Positions 34,052-46,254 of a stretch of 64,000 bases of DNA are shown in pieces; position 1 is the stretch's first letter; every line of letters starts with the position of its first letter. Under the pieces are notes generated by a model. That model was given only the letters and a program-made list of their open reading frames with translations. It did no database searches and was not told the origin of the DNA. The DNA is taken from assembly GCA_916610825.1 (NCBI GenBank), contig OU744451.1, positions 17,507,307 through 17,571,306 on the forward strand. The letters are read 5' to 3'. The position numbers were made by a program, and so were the translations under genes. Source of the stretch: Haliclystus octoradiatus. Lineage: Eukaryota; Cnidaria; Staurozoa; Stauromedusae; Haliclystidae.

Positions 34052-34545
34052 CCGCGAGTTTGTTGTTAGAGAACGAGTTGGTCTAAATTTCGATGACCCA
34101 CGAACAAGAGTAAATGTAATCATTCTAATAATCATGTAACATACTTTTGTCTGGAACATCAATTATCTCTCATCAATATCATTACAACAATGATTTGTTT
34201 TCTAATTGAATGGGTCATTGATTTTCATTAAAAACAATTTGAATGAATTTGTTACGAATATCATTTCAAAATGTAACGCGAAGAATTCTACATAATTGTT
34301 TTTCAAACATGTTTGCAATATTACAAATATAGTAAACGTTACATCTGAATATAGCAAATCCCGAGCTGTTACTTTTTTTGATTTCTCAATTGAATTTTCA
34401 ATAACAGAGTGTACATTTAAATTGATTTTATGAAAAAATATTCAATCTGTTGAAGGTAGTCGCCATTTTCAAAACATGTGTTCTAGCTGTTTGGTTAAGT
34501 CCTTGCAGGTATAGCTCGTGCGGGTATAGACCTATACCTTCACGG
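34052..34545. repeat. Tandem duplication, unit 1 (unit 2 at 34741-35235)
   Basis: The two units share 'tttgttgttagagaacgag', 'atcatgtaacata', 'gtctggaacaccaatt' or a near variant, 'acgaatatcatttcaaaat', 'gcgaagaattc', 'gccattttcaaaacat' and 'ctagctgtttggtta'. They lie about 690 bases apart with about 190 bases of different sequence between them. Both end near a 'gtgcgggtatag' motif. Non-coding. Confidence 0.8.
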
Positions 34546-34740
34546 TTTTATGTGTTTTGAAAATGATGACGAGCTGCGACGGATGGAATATTTTTTCAAA
34601 ATCAAATCAAATGTATACTCCATAATTAAAAATTCAACTTGAGAAATTCAAAAAGTAACAACTTGGGACTTGCTATATTCAAATGTAGCTCTTATCTTAT
34701 CTTCAATATTGCACGCGCCTCGTTTACGATATGGATTTCG

Positions 34741-35235
34741 AATTTGTTGTTAGAGAACGAGTGGGTCTAACTTTCGATGGCCCACGAACAAAGAGTGGTG
34801 TAATCATTTTAATAATCATGTAACATAACTTTTGTCTGGAACACCAATTGTCTCTCATCAATTGTCACACAACAATGACTTGTTTTCTAATTCAATGGTT
34901 CATTGATTCTTATTAAATACAATTTGAATAAAATTCTTACGAATATCATTTCAAAATATAAAGCGAAGAATTCAATATAATTGTTTGCAATTTTAAAAAT
35001 ATAGTAAAAATTACATCGGAATATAGCATATCCCAAGTTATTACTTTTTTGAATTTCTCAAGTTGAGTTTTCGATTACAGAGTATACATTTAAGTTGATT
35101 TTATGAAAAATTATTCAATCTGTCGCAGCTAGTTGCCATTTTCAAAACATATTTTCTAGCTGTTTGGTTAAAGCCGTGCAGGTATAGCTCTATAACCGCA
35201 CACGTGCGGGTATAGCTATACCCGCACGCTTTTAG
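34741..35235. repeat. Tandem duplication, unit 2, ending in a perfect palindrome
   Basis: See unit 1. At 35203-35228 there is a perfect 26-base palindrome centred on TATAGCTATA with GC-rich outer arms (CGTGCGGG on the left). Unit 1 has only an imperfect version of it at about 34517-34540. Confidence 0.8.
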
Positions 35236-36899
35236 TGGTTGCCATGGAATATCGTGGGTTGTCTTGACATAACTACTAAACACGTGGTACAAACCCACCA
35301 ATCATGCCTCGAGTTCTTTCCAAGTGATTATTAAAAGTTTTTAAACATTTTGAGATTCAAGTAATAACCTTCGTAAATCAAGTTGAACAATGTCAAAGGA
35401 TTTGTTTCCACAGTTTTATTTCCAAGTGGCAGCGTAGTCTTGTTATAAATTTTGAAATAAGAGAAAATAAGAATTGAACAAAATGAACAGTTTTCTGAGA
35501 AATATTTCACCTGTCGGAGTAAAGCGGCCGTAGCAAGAATGCATATTTTGATAACAGGTTAACAACTTATTGTGTCTATAAAACAGTCACCGTTCAACAG
35601 AATGACCTTCTCGAGTTACAAACTTTCTTCAAACTACGATATCAACGGCGGCGACTCCTTTCACGGAAATATTTTTAGATTGACAGATTGACAGCAGACA
35701 CTTGTAGATTAATCCTTTTTCACAGCGGAAGCCACGTTTTGTTATGCATCGTATTCAACCCCATAGTTTTAAGGCAATGATAAAGATTCAAGCATTTAAA
35801 TTAATAAATTCAGATTATTCAGATCATTACCTCCACAGCCATGTAAGCAAAATTTAGAATATGTTTTCACAAAGATGACGTATTTGCGTTTGAAAAATAT
35901 CAGTGTTTTCCCCATTAACTTTACGTATTAATTTAGAGGGGCCTTGGTACCACATTTCCCAATGTCAAATTACAATAAAATTTGTGCACAACTTATTTTC
36001 AAAGCATTCTGAACAAGAAAATCGATGGGCCCGATAACATTTCAAACTTTCATGTTTTTTGGACCAGTCTAGACATAGATCTTCTGGCAGCATCGTCTTG
36101 CTTGTATCAACAACTGCACCTGTATTCCGATTTTCCGAATCAATATTACTCTTAACTCACGTTTTCTGGCGCTAATAATCACATTCTGCATCCTGCTATT
36201 TAATGATTTAGAATAGGTATACAGCAGGAATAATGATATAAATCAATGCTTTCTAATATTGATCATATATGGATAATTAATGGATCATCATTGTGTAGCA
36301 CTCAGCTGTTCTAACATTCACACATCTTTGGCCAAAAAGATACAATCCCATCTATAAGTTTGGTCAAAAATTTTTATATAAAAATTGAAGAAGAAATCAT
36401 TGTGAACTTTGACACACGCAAAATCAAATCAAATATATTTTTCTTTAGTTTCACGAAGAAAAAATGAACAGAATAAATCGACTAACTTTTCAATTTCTTG
36501 ATCACGTGACCCAGATGTGGAGTTTTTTTACACTTTTTCAAATATATCATCTTTTTCGCACCTTGTCGTTTTACTAGAAAGTCCTGCTTTTTTGGTCTCG
36601 TGATTCTTATGCTATTTTGCTATTATTAGTATGCTATTTAATTGAAATGTGGAATGTGTGAAATTTGAAGGAATGCTAGTCGACGTGCAGGAAGATGATT
36701 TTCTATCTATTTTGGAGTGGTGAAATGCTATTTAAAGTGAAATTACTGTACCAATATGTGGTGAATGTATTTTTACGGAAACATCATTTTGATAGACGAA
36801 AGTCGAATCGGAAAACACTAAACTAAACTGCAGACGAATATTTAACTCAAATCTGCATTTAATATGACTAACAGTGTATAAATTTGTTTCGTTATAGTG
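35236..36899. other. Non-coding AT-rich DNA
   Basis: No gene recognised. 'aaaatcaaatcaaatat' at about 36420 looks like a minus-strand (ATTTG)n non-LTR tail; a similar phrase is at 34606. No coding relic accompanies them. Confidence 0.4.
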
Positions 36900-36907
36900 A
36901 AACATTA

Positions 36908-37699
36908 CAGGGGCAGATCTAGGGGACGCAAAGGATAATGATAATGCTCTATTTCAAATTCCTGAAATAGTTCTCCACCTTTGGTACCCGTGTATAACAA
37001 AGCTTGTCTTGCTAATACTGTCATGCTTGTACTTTCTGCTCTATTTCCATTATTTTTGAACACTGGATCAGTCCTCGTCATCTAGCCAATCATTGTTGGA
37101 TGTTAAAAACAGTTAGAAAACATTTACGGTAAGGAGAATCTTTCAGATATCGAGTTCAAGAGGGTGTCATTTTATTTAAACGATTTAGATTGGAAGTTTG
37201 CGATTATTTCAGAGTTGCAGTTTCCATCTTCAGAGAGTATACTCACAAACTCATAAACTCATAAAGTCATCTGATATCTCAAAGTTGATCGAAACTTATC
37301 TTGGTATCATGATTTATAAGGCATCCTTGTTCAAACTTCGGAAATACTAAACAAGACAAATGTTCTTTTCAAGGGTACATTGATTGCTTCTTTATCTACT
37401 TTTAAATTATATTTAATTTTCTTGAAAATTATGATATGTCACTTGAGTATATACTTGTTTTCTTGGTTAAAGCATTTTTGTCGCTGCAATTTTGGAATAG
37501 CTAGGCGATAGACAATACTTTTGTAGCTGTTTGAAAGTCCGATTTGGATGTGCAAAATGATGCTACAGACATCCAAAGAGGTTTTAAATCTCATAACTTT
37601 TCAGGGGAGGCATGTCCCTGGACCCCCTAGATGGACGGGACCTCGCTCCTCTACCCAAGGATTCTTGCCCCCTCAGATTTCTGGCTGGATCTACCCCTG
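36908..37699. mobile_element. hAT-like MITE with perfect 8-bp target duplication
   Basis: The element starts CAGGGGCAGATCTAG and its other end, reverse complemented, starts CAGGGGTAGATCCAG. AAACATTA lies immediately on both sides (36900-36907 and 37700-37707). Near the right end it has the 'aggcatgtccctggaccccctag' type of subterminal patch that the 1816-3562 element carries near its left end, so the two are relatives. At 792 bases and with no ORF, it is non-autonomous. Confidence 0.9.
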
Positions 37700-37707
37700 A
37701 AACATTA

Positions 37708-38180
37708 GACATAAGCAATAATCAGCGTTAAACAATTAGAGAACACAAAATTGGGCCAGCATCCTCTCACTATCAGCTGAACTTTCCGAGAGAAGTAACT
37801 TAACTTAAAATATTTATACAACCAGGGCAAATACTTCTCCGGTAAGAAAATAGAAAACATGAAAACATCGAGCATGAGGAACATGAGAAGATCGAGAAAA
37901 AAACATAAGTTGTACAATGATTGTGATCTACCTCAGGTTTTCCGTTTTTCTTTTTTATAGAGTGGGTTCAATATCAACTCACCATATTATTCCTAATTAA
38001 CAATTACAATCTAATTTGAATTCAGGCAATGAAATATCTAGTACATACAATGTATAGAAAACAATTGAAATTTCAAGCAAGGATCTTTCTGAATGTTTAT
38101 ACAAAATTATTGTTTTATTATCGCTGTATTGTCGTTTCTGCGCTGATTAGGTTATGACGCAACAACAAAGGTAATTATTG
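37708..38180. other. Non-coding spacer
   Basis: No feature recognised; the 70-codon minus-strand ORF starting at 37917 is hydrophobic without known motifs and begins within a few bases of the MITE. Confidence 0.4.
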
Positions 38181-38262
38181 AGACGGTATCGCCCTAGCGA
38201 AGGCATCCACGTCACCTCTTCTATTAACCAAGGAATGGCTCTTTTTCTAAATGCAGCGATTG
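38181..38262. repeat. Short dispersed repeat, copy 2
   Basis: Matches 19270-19350; the shared core is 'agacggtatcgcccta', 'cgaaggcatcc'. Same orientation as copy 1. Confidence 0.55.
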
Positions 38263-39100
38263 TAAATGCATTTTGTTGATCTCAACCACAACACTGTAGA
38301 TTATTTTCAAAACATTTCATGGCAGATAGGCCCTGGTTATCAATGCGAAACAATGTGCCATAGCTACCCACGGTGCAATTCCTTCTGCGCCATTCCATCC
38401 ACCATCAGAAAATGGCTCTCAACGTAGTAAAAAAGCTGAAATGGTATATACGATTTAATTTACTATTTATCAACCATGCAGCTCAAAAGATTATGATAGA
38501 GAACCCTAAAATATACGCTTTAAAACGAAAGCTTGGATCGCCTGAAATAGAAAACCTTGGACCAGAAAACTTCCATCATTTTGATTTTAAAATATTCTTT
38601 TTCAACAAGTGATATTCTTCATTTCTATGCCCAATGCCCAGGCTATTGAAGTCTTGTAGTGGTATCTTCTTCTTCAAATAATATTTCCTAGCGTGTGAAA
38701 TTTTAATCCATTGTATATCTTGTAACAAAGTATTGTAAAGAGTGCGCGCGGGAAAAGAAAAAGTAATTTCGCCAAAATAATTATAAATGGAAATCATTAC
38801 TGAAAAAGGCTGTTTTGATTTGGAGATGACATATAGGACAACTATATCAAAATAATGCTATATCAAGCAAACCAGGAAGCAGGTGTAACAAGTCACAGCT
38901 TAAGAAACGAATGGGTTCTTCGAAGGCTCGTGAAGACCAGGTTAACTTACAATGAAGCTGGTTTACTTATGTTGCCATGTCCTACAGTTCACCGTGGCAG
39001 AAACATGGGTTTCAATGTAAATATGAAGGTGATCTTTCAATTGATATGGTTATTGGCTTGGTAGTTGGTTATTTTTCCTCCAAAAAAATAGTTGTAAATG
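38263..39100. other. Non-coding DNA
   Basis: Small ORFs at 38373-38612, 38576-38797 and 38855-39177 show no recognisable motif and no splice context that I could support. Confidence 0.35.
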
Positions 39101-39312
39101 CCCGGGGGAAGACTTCAATAAATTGGGTATACGGGGACTTGAAATTTTTAAGGGGTGCCTTTTCCAAATTGTTGTGAATTTTTAGGTTCTCGATTTAGAG
39201 ATATTCGGAATGTTTTCTTTGTTTTGCTCATAAAAACAGCTTCCTTGTTTTCTAAAAATGGCATACCCTCGTCTAAAAGATATCGAAGTACCCACCCCCC
39301 CTCTCCTCCTGG
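39101..39312. repeat. Diverged relative of the CCCGGGGG MITE
   Basis: It begins CCCGGGGGAAGACTTC, soon followed by 'gtatacggggac' and 'aggggtgcc', and ends near 'cccacccccc' and 'cctcctggg'. The same landmarks in the same order occur at 57053-57404, so this looks like an older copy of that family with eroded ends. Confidence 0.5.
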
Positions 39313-40229
39313 GAGTAAATACACCTTGAGAGCGTTACATGTTTAGGAGAACGTGACTAGATGTGAATCGTTCATCAGGTGGTATAGAAGTAGGAATCTG
39401 CAAAACGTTGTAGAATCGACCAGAAATTGATTATGTAGCATGATATATACCACAATACCATCAGATGGTGATTGAAAATGTTACTCAAGGTGATTACAGG
39501 ATTATGGAAGAGGATAAATGAAGAGTGCATCAACCACGTATAGAAGAGTCTTGGAAAAGTAAATGCCGTAAACAATTTGGTTTGGGTGGCAGAGGGAAAA
39601 GAAATGTAACAGATAGTCAGGATGTAAAGCTATGGCAGAATAGATATATGCCTTATTGTTACATTGTAGTGCTACTGGTGCAAAAACTAGCCATGGAAAG
39701 TCTTTGAAGATAACAACAATATGTTCCTGACATTTACATCCAAACGTGTTTTTTATTTTTGCATCAGTGAATATTTATTTTGAGTGATTCAAGTACGAAT
39801 GGCTAAATATCAATTAACATACAATAGAATTTAGAAATGATTGATTAATCAACATTTGCATTAGTTTATTTTTAAATTGTGATCATGGAAAAAACATTAC
39901 GAAGTTATCAATGAGCGTTATTCTAAATTAAGATCAGAATTTTAAAAAGTTGTACTCGAGGTCCCAATTTCAAAACACAAAAGTAATTCAAATTTCATTG
40001 AAGTTCAAATATCGATACAAAAGATATGGTTATTGCCATTCCAAAATTTTTCACTTATTGAATTCCTTTTCTGATCCCCACTACATAGATATACAAGAGT
40101 CATACACATAACCATCTATTTATACAGAGTTGATAAAGTCTTTCATGTGCCTCTCTCGGCTCCCATTGGACAGATGAAAGTCACTTGATTTTTTCGACGT
40201 CATCTTCGTTCCGTCATACCCATAGAATT
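39313..40229. other. Non-coding DNA
   Basis: No gene, RNA or repeat recognised. Confidence 0.4.
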
Positions 40230-40237
40230 ACATAGAC

Positions 40238-40921
40238 CATAGAGGTATAAGATATAGAGCGCTAACCACGTGACCTCCCATTTCACCGACTTCCGCCATT
40301 TTCTTGGAAGGAAAAACAATGGCGTCGTGACGTGTGGCACCTTTGGTGGAAAAATAAATCAAACAAAAGATCAGCTGTTTTGAGTGGAGAAAGTTTTATG
40401 TATTTCAAGGATTGATTAACAACGTTTGAATCCCCCATGAAAATTATTTTTAACTGATTATTTGAAACATATTTATGTTTGAACAACATTTTACATGGTA
40501 TTGTTGTGTGAACAAAAGCTGAAGGTAAATAGCTGTTACCTAAAACAACCAAGAAACAATTGTCTATGCTTGATTCAACACTATCTGTTGTTGAAAGTTT
40601 ACGGAATAATATTCCTGTTTCTTCGTCATGTGAGTAACATCTCCGCAAAATCACTGATCAAAATTACTTGTGCTTCAAAAAGTTAAAAATGTTTTCAGTA
40701 GAAAAATCAATTATGTCACATGCCTATGGTACAGTGTATCATTTTTTCCAAAATTAAAGCACGTTGCCTAGGATAGCATAAAAGTAAAATAAATTGGGAA
40801 AGCTCCATTGACTTGTGCATTAAATTCGAAGATTTTATCCTCCAACAAAATAGCCGCCGAGGAGAGATCTGCCTCCAAAGAGAAGTCACGTGGTTTGCGC
40901 TCTAGTTCTTATACCTCTATG
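40238..40921. mobile_element. MITE with ~40-bp terminal inverted repeats, possibly hAT-like
   Basis: The left end CATAGAGGTATAAG, 'tagagcgctaaccacgtgac', is matched by the reverse complement of the right end CATAGAGGTATAAG, 'tagagcgcaaaccacgtgac'. The flanks ACATAGAC and ACATATCC agree at six of eight positions, which hints at an 8-bp target duplication but does not prove it. The interior has no recognisable transposase; the 123-codon minus-strand ORF at 40283-40654 has no motif I know. A related left end lies at 33783. Confidence 0.75.
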
Positions 40922-41349
40922 ACATATCCTGCTGACAAAAATGTGCAACATGGGAAATAAAGATGACTGACACAAAGGACTTATTTTAGCTCTCTTCTCA
41001 TTGACGTTTTCAAAATTATTTGATCTCTCTTATAAACTCTTTGGTAATCTAAAATCTAAACAATATGTTCTCACTGTCATAGAAAGATATTTTAAATAGA
41101 ATTTTCCTGCCAGCGAAGTGAGATTTGTTCATAGGATCACAATTATTTTCAAACATTTATTAATAATTTAAAATCACACCAAGAGACAAGGAAATATAAA
41201 AATTAGAAAAAAATATTATTTGCCTTCAAATACCATTAAAAAAAATAGATATTTTAACTCGTGTATGATGCAACTTGAAATTGGAGGTCATAAATAACTT
41301 TTCTCTAAAACGAAATCCTGTTTTACTGACTTAATTGATTTATTAAAAC
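40922..41349. other. AT-rich spacer
   Basis: No feature recognised. Confidence 0.4.
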
Positions 41350-42807
41350 CTTTATATGATCTCGTGTTTTGTACGATATGGAAAATGGGAGAATGGACCT
41401 CAGTATTCAAAGCTGGATACAAGGGAATTGAAAAGAACCACCGTCCCATCACATCTCTTATTTGTATCGGCAAAGTCTTTGAACAGATGCTAAGCACTCA
41501 AATTATAAATCATTACGATCCGACATTTTATAAGAAGATGGCAGCATACAGAAGAATGCATAGCTGTGAAACTACTCAGCTAATGCTAATTGAAGACTGG
41601 AAACTAGCGGTTGATAATAAGAAACTAGTGACTGTATTGTCAACTAACATGAGCAAGGCTTTCGATTCATCGTACCACCCATTGATTGTTAAGAAGCTTG
41701 AGGCCTATGGATTGGACAGTAATTCACTAGATGTAATACGATCATTCTTCGACAAAAGGCTTAATAGAGTAACGATTCATCAAAATAAAAGTGAATGGAA
41801 ATGTATGGTCAGAGGATGTCCCCAAGGCACTGCTTTCGGACATCTTCTCTGTAATATGTTTCAAAACGACATGTCGTATTCTGTAAAATACTCTAATCTT
41901 GTATGCTGACGATCATCAACTATATGTCGAAGGAAGCAATGCTGCAATTGTCGATGGAGAGCTTCAAACGTAAGGGAAATAACATCAAAGTGGTACAAAG
42001 ATAACTTACTACTGGCAAACCCTGATAAGTTCCAATCATTCATCATCAACCCAAGGAACATTAAGAAAGAAAATGTGCAAAATAACAAACTCAAATAGAT
42101 GATAAGGAGATAAATAAAACAGTTACCATACAAATATTGGGAGTTACATTCGATGAGAAACTTACATTCTCAAGCCACATGAAAAATTTATGCCGAGTGG
42201 CTAGCCAAAAAGTTGGAGTTCTTGGACGTATACGAAAATTAGTACCTCTTAATGCAAAGCTATTATTATATAAAACATCTATTCTACCACATTTAACGTA
42301 TTGCCATTTAATATGAAATTTTTAAAAAGCATCTGACATGAGAAAAATCGAAAAAACAAAGGAACGTGCATTGCGCATTATCTATTTATCTTACTTCTGA
42401 ATCATATGAACATCTTCTTTTAAAATCGAATCTACCAACATTGCTTAATCACAGATTTCTAGAGATTTCAATACTTATGTTCAAAATTAAAAACAAGATG
42501 TTAGAATCAAATTGCATAAGTGAGTTATTTTGTTCGAAAAATGTAGATTACAGCCTTCGAAATGACTTTAAAATACCTGTTTATAATACAGTCCAATATG
42601 GCAAACATTCAATCAGATATCAAGGCCCGTACATCTAGTCTAAACTTTGTCCAGATTTGAAGAAAGAACAAAGTTTAGAATGTTTCGAGATGAATGTAAG
42701 AAAAACAAACATTTCAAGCCTGCTTGATAATAACACAAATTGCTGTAGTTTATGTCTATTATCGACATGTCAACTTATTATAAAAAAAAGATTTATATAC
42801 ATATATA

Positions 42808-42962
42808 TAATAATAATATATGGCGAAAGAGTCAAAGAATACACATTCTTTACTGTTACTTTAAGTTTCACGCATTTCACAGCGATCTTCAGACAGATTT
42901 TTTACTCAATGAAAAATATACATAGTCTACGTTCTCTTTCGCCATATATTATTATTATTTAC
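42808..42962. mobile_element. Short MITE inside the retrotransposon 3' UTR
   Basis: The left end 'taataataatatatggcga' and 'aagag' is matched by the reverse complement of the right end, 'ctctttcgccatatattatt' followed by 'atta'. Length is about 155 bases. The interior phrase 'gagtcaaagaatacacattc' recurs at about 43098 ('gagtcaaagactacacattc'), so related sequence was inserted twice. Confidence 0.7.
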
Positions 42963-43165
42963 CGCTCTGTCAAATGAAGACATAGAGCCCTATATTATCT
43001 GCTATTAGATAAACATAAATTTTATTAGATATTAGATATTATCTAATAGCAAAAAATAGTGCTCGATATCATTTGACAGAGCTAAATATAATAAAAGGAG
43101 TCAAAGACTACACATTCATAATTGTTACTAATAGTTTCATGCTTACGCAATCATCAGACAAATAA
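42961..43165. repeat. Second foldback plus repeat of the MITE interior
   Basis: 'gctctgtcaaatga' at 42963 faces 'tcatttgacagagc' at 43068 as an inverted repeat, with a further internal symmetry of 'attagata' blocks. At 43098-43163 the sequence repeats the interior of the adjoining MITE in direct orientation. Most likely a nested or partially duplicated MITE. Confidence 0.6.
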
Positions 43166-43439
43166 ACTAATTAGTTATATAATATAATCTTTTACGTTCT
43201 TACTATGAATGATGTTATAGTTGTTAATCAATTTAAATTATTGTTGTTGTTATTACCTAATTTACTTATTTTTATTTTATTTTCTATTTATTTATTTTTT
43301 TAAATATTTTTTTTTATTCAGTTATATATAAAAATTTGTTACTTTAAATATTATAGTGTCCCCAATTAGTTTGTAAAGCTAAAGACATTGACAGTCAAAT
43401 AAAGTTATTGAATTGAATTGAATTGAATTGACTTTATAT

Positions 43440-43860
43440 AAATAGTTTGTTGTTTTAATTATTTTTATTTGTTGGAGCTACATAGAATTTTCAGTTCGCA
43501 AATTCATAAAATCCATGCAATAGCAAACGGTTGCACATGTTCTGTTCGTAGAATCTTTCCCGAAACAAAAGTAACAAGACTTGAAGAAAATTACATGGAT
43601 ATGAAGATGATTGATCTTTTGTTGGCCATTAACGCATTATTTTATACGTTCACCAACCGGGTCATTCCTGTGTGGAACTCTTTAACCGAGGAAGTGGTTA
43701 GCGCAACCTCACTCACTTGCTGTTTTCAAATTTTTGTTTAAATAGGGTATCTTTAGCACAATTTTAAAAATTTATTTAGGCTGAATGTAAGAGTAATTAA
43801 TTTATCCTTTTATTTACCTGTCAAATTCCAATTGACAGATATATCATTCATTCATTGATT
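43440..43860 (+). pseudogene. Second RT C-terminal relic in tandem
   Basis: The 43469-43741 ORF reads FTNRVIPVWNSLTEEVVSAT, the classic C-terminal 'N-R-V-x-P-x-W-N-S-L-P' region of CR1/L2-group reverse transcriptases, preceded by RRIFPETKVTRL. A short 3' UTR follows, ending near 'attcattcattgattca' (43848-43863). It lies immediately after the tail of the previous element but differs from it, so it is an independent, heavily 5'-truncated insertion. Confidence 0.7.
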
Positions 43861-43863
43861 CAC

Positions 43864-45305
43864 TAATATTACTGTTAAAGATAAATTTGTGTTTTTACCA
43901 AGTTTGAAAACTTTTGCAATAGCAAGTGCTCCAATATATGTAAACCTTCAAGAAAACTGCTTTCTTATCGTATGCAGGATATAGGATAGTATAAAAGTGT
44001 ATTTTATTTAATTTTAGAAAATGCAAATTCAAAATGAGACACCGAGTGAGACCAATCTGATCCTGGAAACATGCCAATGGATGCAATGGTACTATTGGAA
44101 ACCATTGTAGATGTACAGGGCAGTTAACTATTAACTCAAGTTGACATTTTTGACACATTTTGTTGACTTGGAACAAAATCTCGTGAGATTCTTGGTTTTT
44201 GGTATTCCTTTCATTCTGTTCAGTATATTCCAAATACAGTGTAACCAGCTTGCTTGAAAATCAAAAATAAGCAAAGAAATTCATCGCATTTATTCGAATT
44301 AGCACTATATGAAAATATTTAGATACAACATTGACGACGACGAAGTGGCTATAGTGGAGATTGAACCAGGTTGCTGCTTGCAGATAACAGTGGAATTCAT
44401 TAATGCTAATTCCACGGTTATGCCATTGTATATGTGGCGTATGTTGAAAACGTTTTAGTTTAGTCTACGTATGTATTGATTATGATTATATATTGATTAT
44501 TATTATATGTTGATTATTATTATATAGTCATTGTGATTGAAATATTCATTATAATAAAATCTTCTAATAATAATATAAATAACGCTTTATATATTCGAAC
44601 AGAAAATTTTCTTAATAGCCCACATATATACCTCTATAACAAAATTATTACTTCATAGTTATAAAAAGACCATAAATAATATAAATATCCTATAACGTCC
44701 AAAATGTGTGTCTTTGATAGGAACAAGATATACCCTAATTACCATGATCTTCTTCTCTGTTCAATTGTTTAATTCGATCTTTTTCCAATTTGTTATATGC
44801 TGTAATATCTGTATTGTTTTGGGTGTAAGATGTGTAACATTAATAAAAAGTGATCTTGATTTACTACTGATTCTTCATTTAATGCAATAAATTTGAAGAA
44901 TGACTACACTGCCTGTCACTATGATCACAATGATCAACTGGTTGTGTGAATAATAGTAATTGCAGCGCCTTTATGACACGAGCAAGCTAATTTAAAATTA
45001 TGAACACGCAGAATATTTGCAATATATTGACAACAGTATTAAGGTTTATAAATTATTACAATAATATTCATAATATATGGATTTGTACATACGCGAACGC
45101 TATACACATGCCATCCCTCTTCCTTGAACACAGATCTTATATAACTATTTGTAGGAGAATTAAATTTTCGAGTTTTTACTAATTTTGATAATAATAATCA
45201 ATTAAATTAATAATGTAATATAATATATTTACTATATTATATTATGATTTCAACATCATATTAGATACTGTACAAATTGCATAATCTATTTGTATTTATT
45301 TATTC
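43864..45305. other. AT-rich non-coding DNA with a minisatellite
   Basis: A minisatellite of about three 'tattgattattattatatg'-like units lies at 44470-44545. No gene recognised; the 112-codon minus-strand ORF at 43895-44233 has no known motif. Confidence 0.45.
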
Positions 45306-46252
45306 GGAATTGTAAATATTAATATAGACTGCAAACTATGATGCAATGCAGCATTTGCTCAATTCTAAGCTTCACGCATTTTGCTCAGTCTTTATGCATC
45401 TGATGATCACCAATAATCAGGGATGTATGTAAGTACAGGTGGGTGGGGGCGTGAAACCCCTCCTCCTAATAAAAATGTTGAGTCGAATCTCGGGCAATTT
45501 TGAGACAAAAAATTGCAAAAATCATGCGATTTTGAAGGTATTACACAACACTGAAATTCCCAAAGCCACGCCTTTCTGCAGGCAGAAAACCCGTGTCATT
45601 GGGCAAACTAACTGACGAATATCCTCACCCTCAGTAGCATGTAGCTACACGGACGTACAGAATTATCATCATCATCTCGAATTATCCTTTAGTTAGGACT
45701 TCGTATCTTCGTAAGTAGACAAGCTCTTCCCCCCGTTTTGTTTTACAAACTGATAAAATAAATAAGTTACACAACAATTTAACAACAATAATACTAAATG
45801 AGTATTCAATGGATTGTTTGTAAGTGTACCTTTACAAAATTATTAAATATATTCATTATATAATTACAAGTCGTACAGGGTGCTGCTCCACTATCAATAG
45901 CCGTATTTATTTCAGGCTTACAAATATGATATTTTACAGTGAAAATAATACTTTTAAGCTAATCAGTCAAATCCATCTGTTGCCATGAACAACGGGTTTC
46001 CTTTGTTGTTTTACCCGAAATCAGAATCCAAGACAGAAGTCTGCCAAAACCTTAATAATAGGTCATTCGATTCTTCAATATATGTACTTTCTAAAACTTA
46101 TAATTCGCTTCATTGTTTGAATGGATGCTGAAAATCGAATCCATTCAAAGAAAATTTTATATTAGAACACATGTGGCTTGAAGGAAGAAGTTTACAATTG
46201 AAACTTTTCAAGTTGATGGCCTCTTAATCTACCAAAGAGACTCAGAGACATT
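45306..46252. repeat. Dispersed ~0.95-kb repeat, copy B (uninterrupted)
   Basis: Aligns with copy A (1337-7603) with the two insertions removed; see that entry. It ends near 'ctaccaaagagactcag', where a DIRS-like relic begins. Non-coding as far as I can see. Confidence 0.8.
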
Positions 46253-46254
46253 AA

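Larger units (their letters stand above)
41350..43431 (+). pseudogene. 5'-truncated CR1/L2-group non-LTR retrotransposon
   Basis: Reverse transcriptase starts mid-domain: NHRPITSLICIGKVFEQML (~41437), YRRMHSCETTQLML, the first catalytic Asp region MSKAFDS (~41650), and GCPQGTAFGH. After a frame change at about 41900 comes the YADD box (LYADDHQLYVEG). Further pieces extend to KHSIRYQGPY and DLKKEQSLECFEM (~42700) with several stops. The 3' UTR is interrupted by MITE-like DNA at 42805-43165. It ends 'gtaaagctaaagacattgacag', 'aataaagttattg' and about four ATTGA units (43410-43431), a tail typical of this group. Confidence 0.85.

Noticed and set aside
40283..40654. 123-codon minus-strand ORF as a gene
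   Set aside because: It lies wholly within an inverted-repeat MITE and shows no known motif.
44465..44545. Possible replication origin or matrix attachment site
   Set aside because: AT-rich minisatellite alone is no evidence in a window that is AT-rich throughout.
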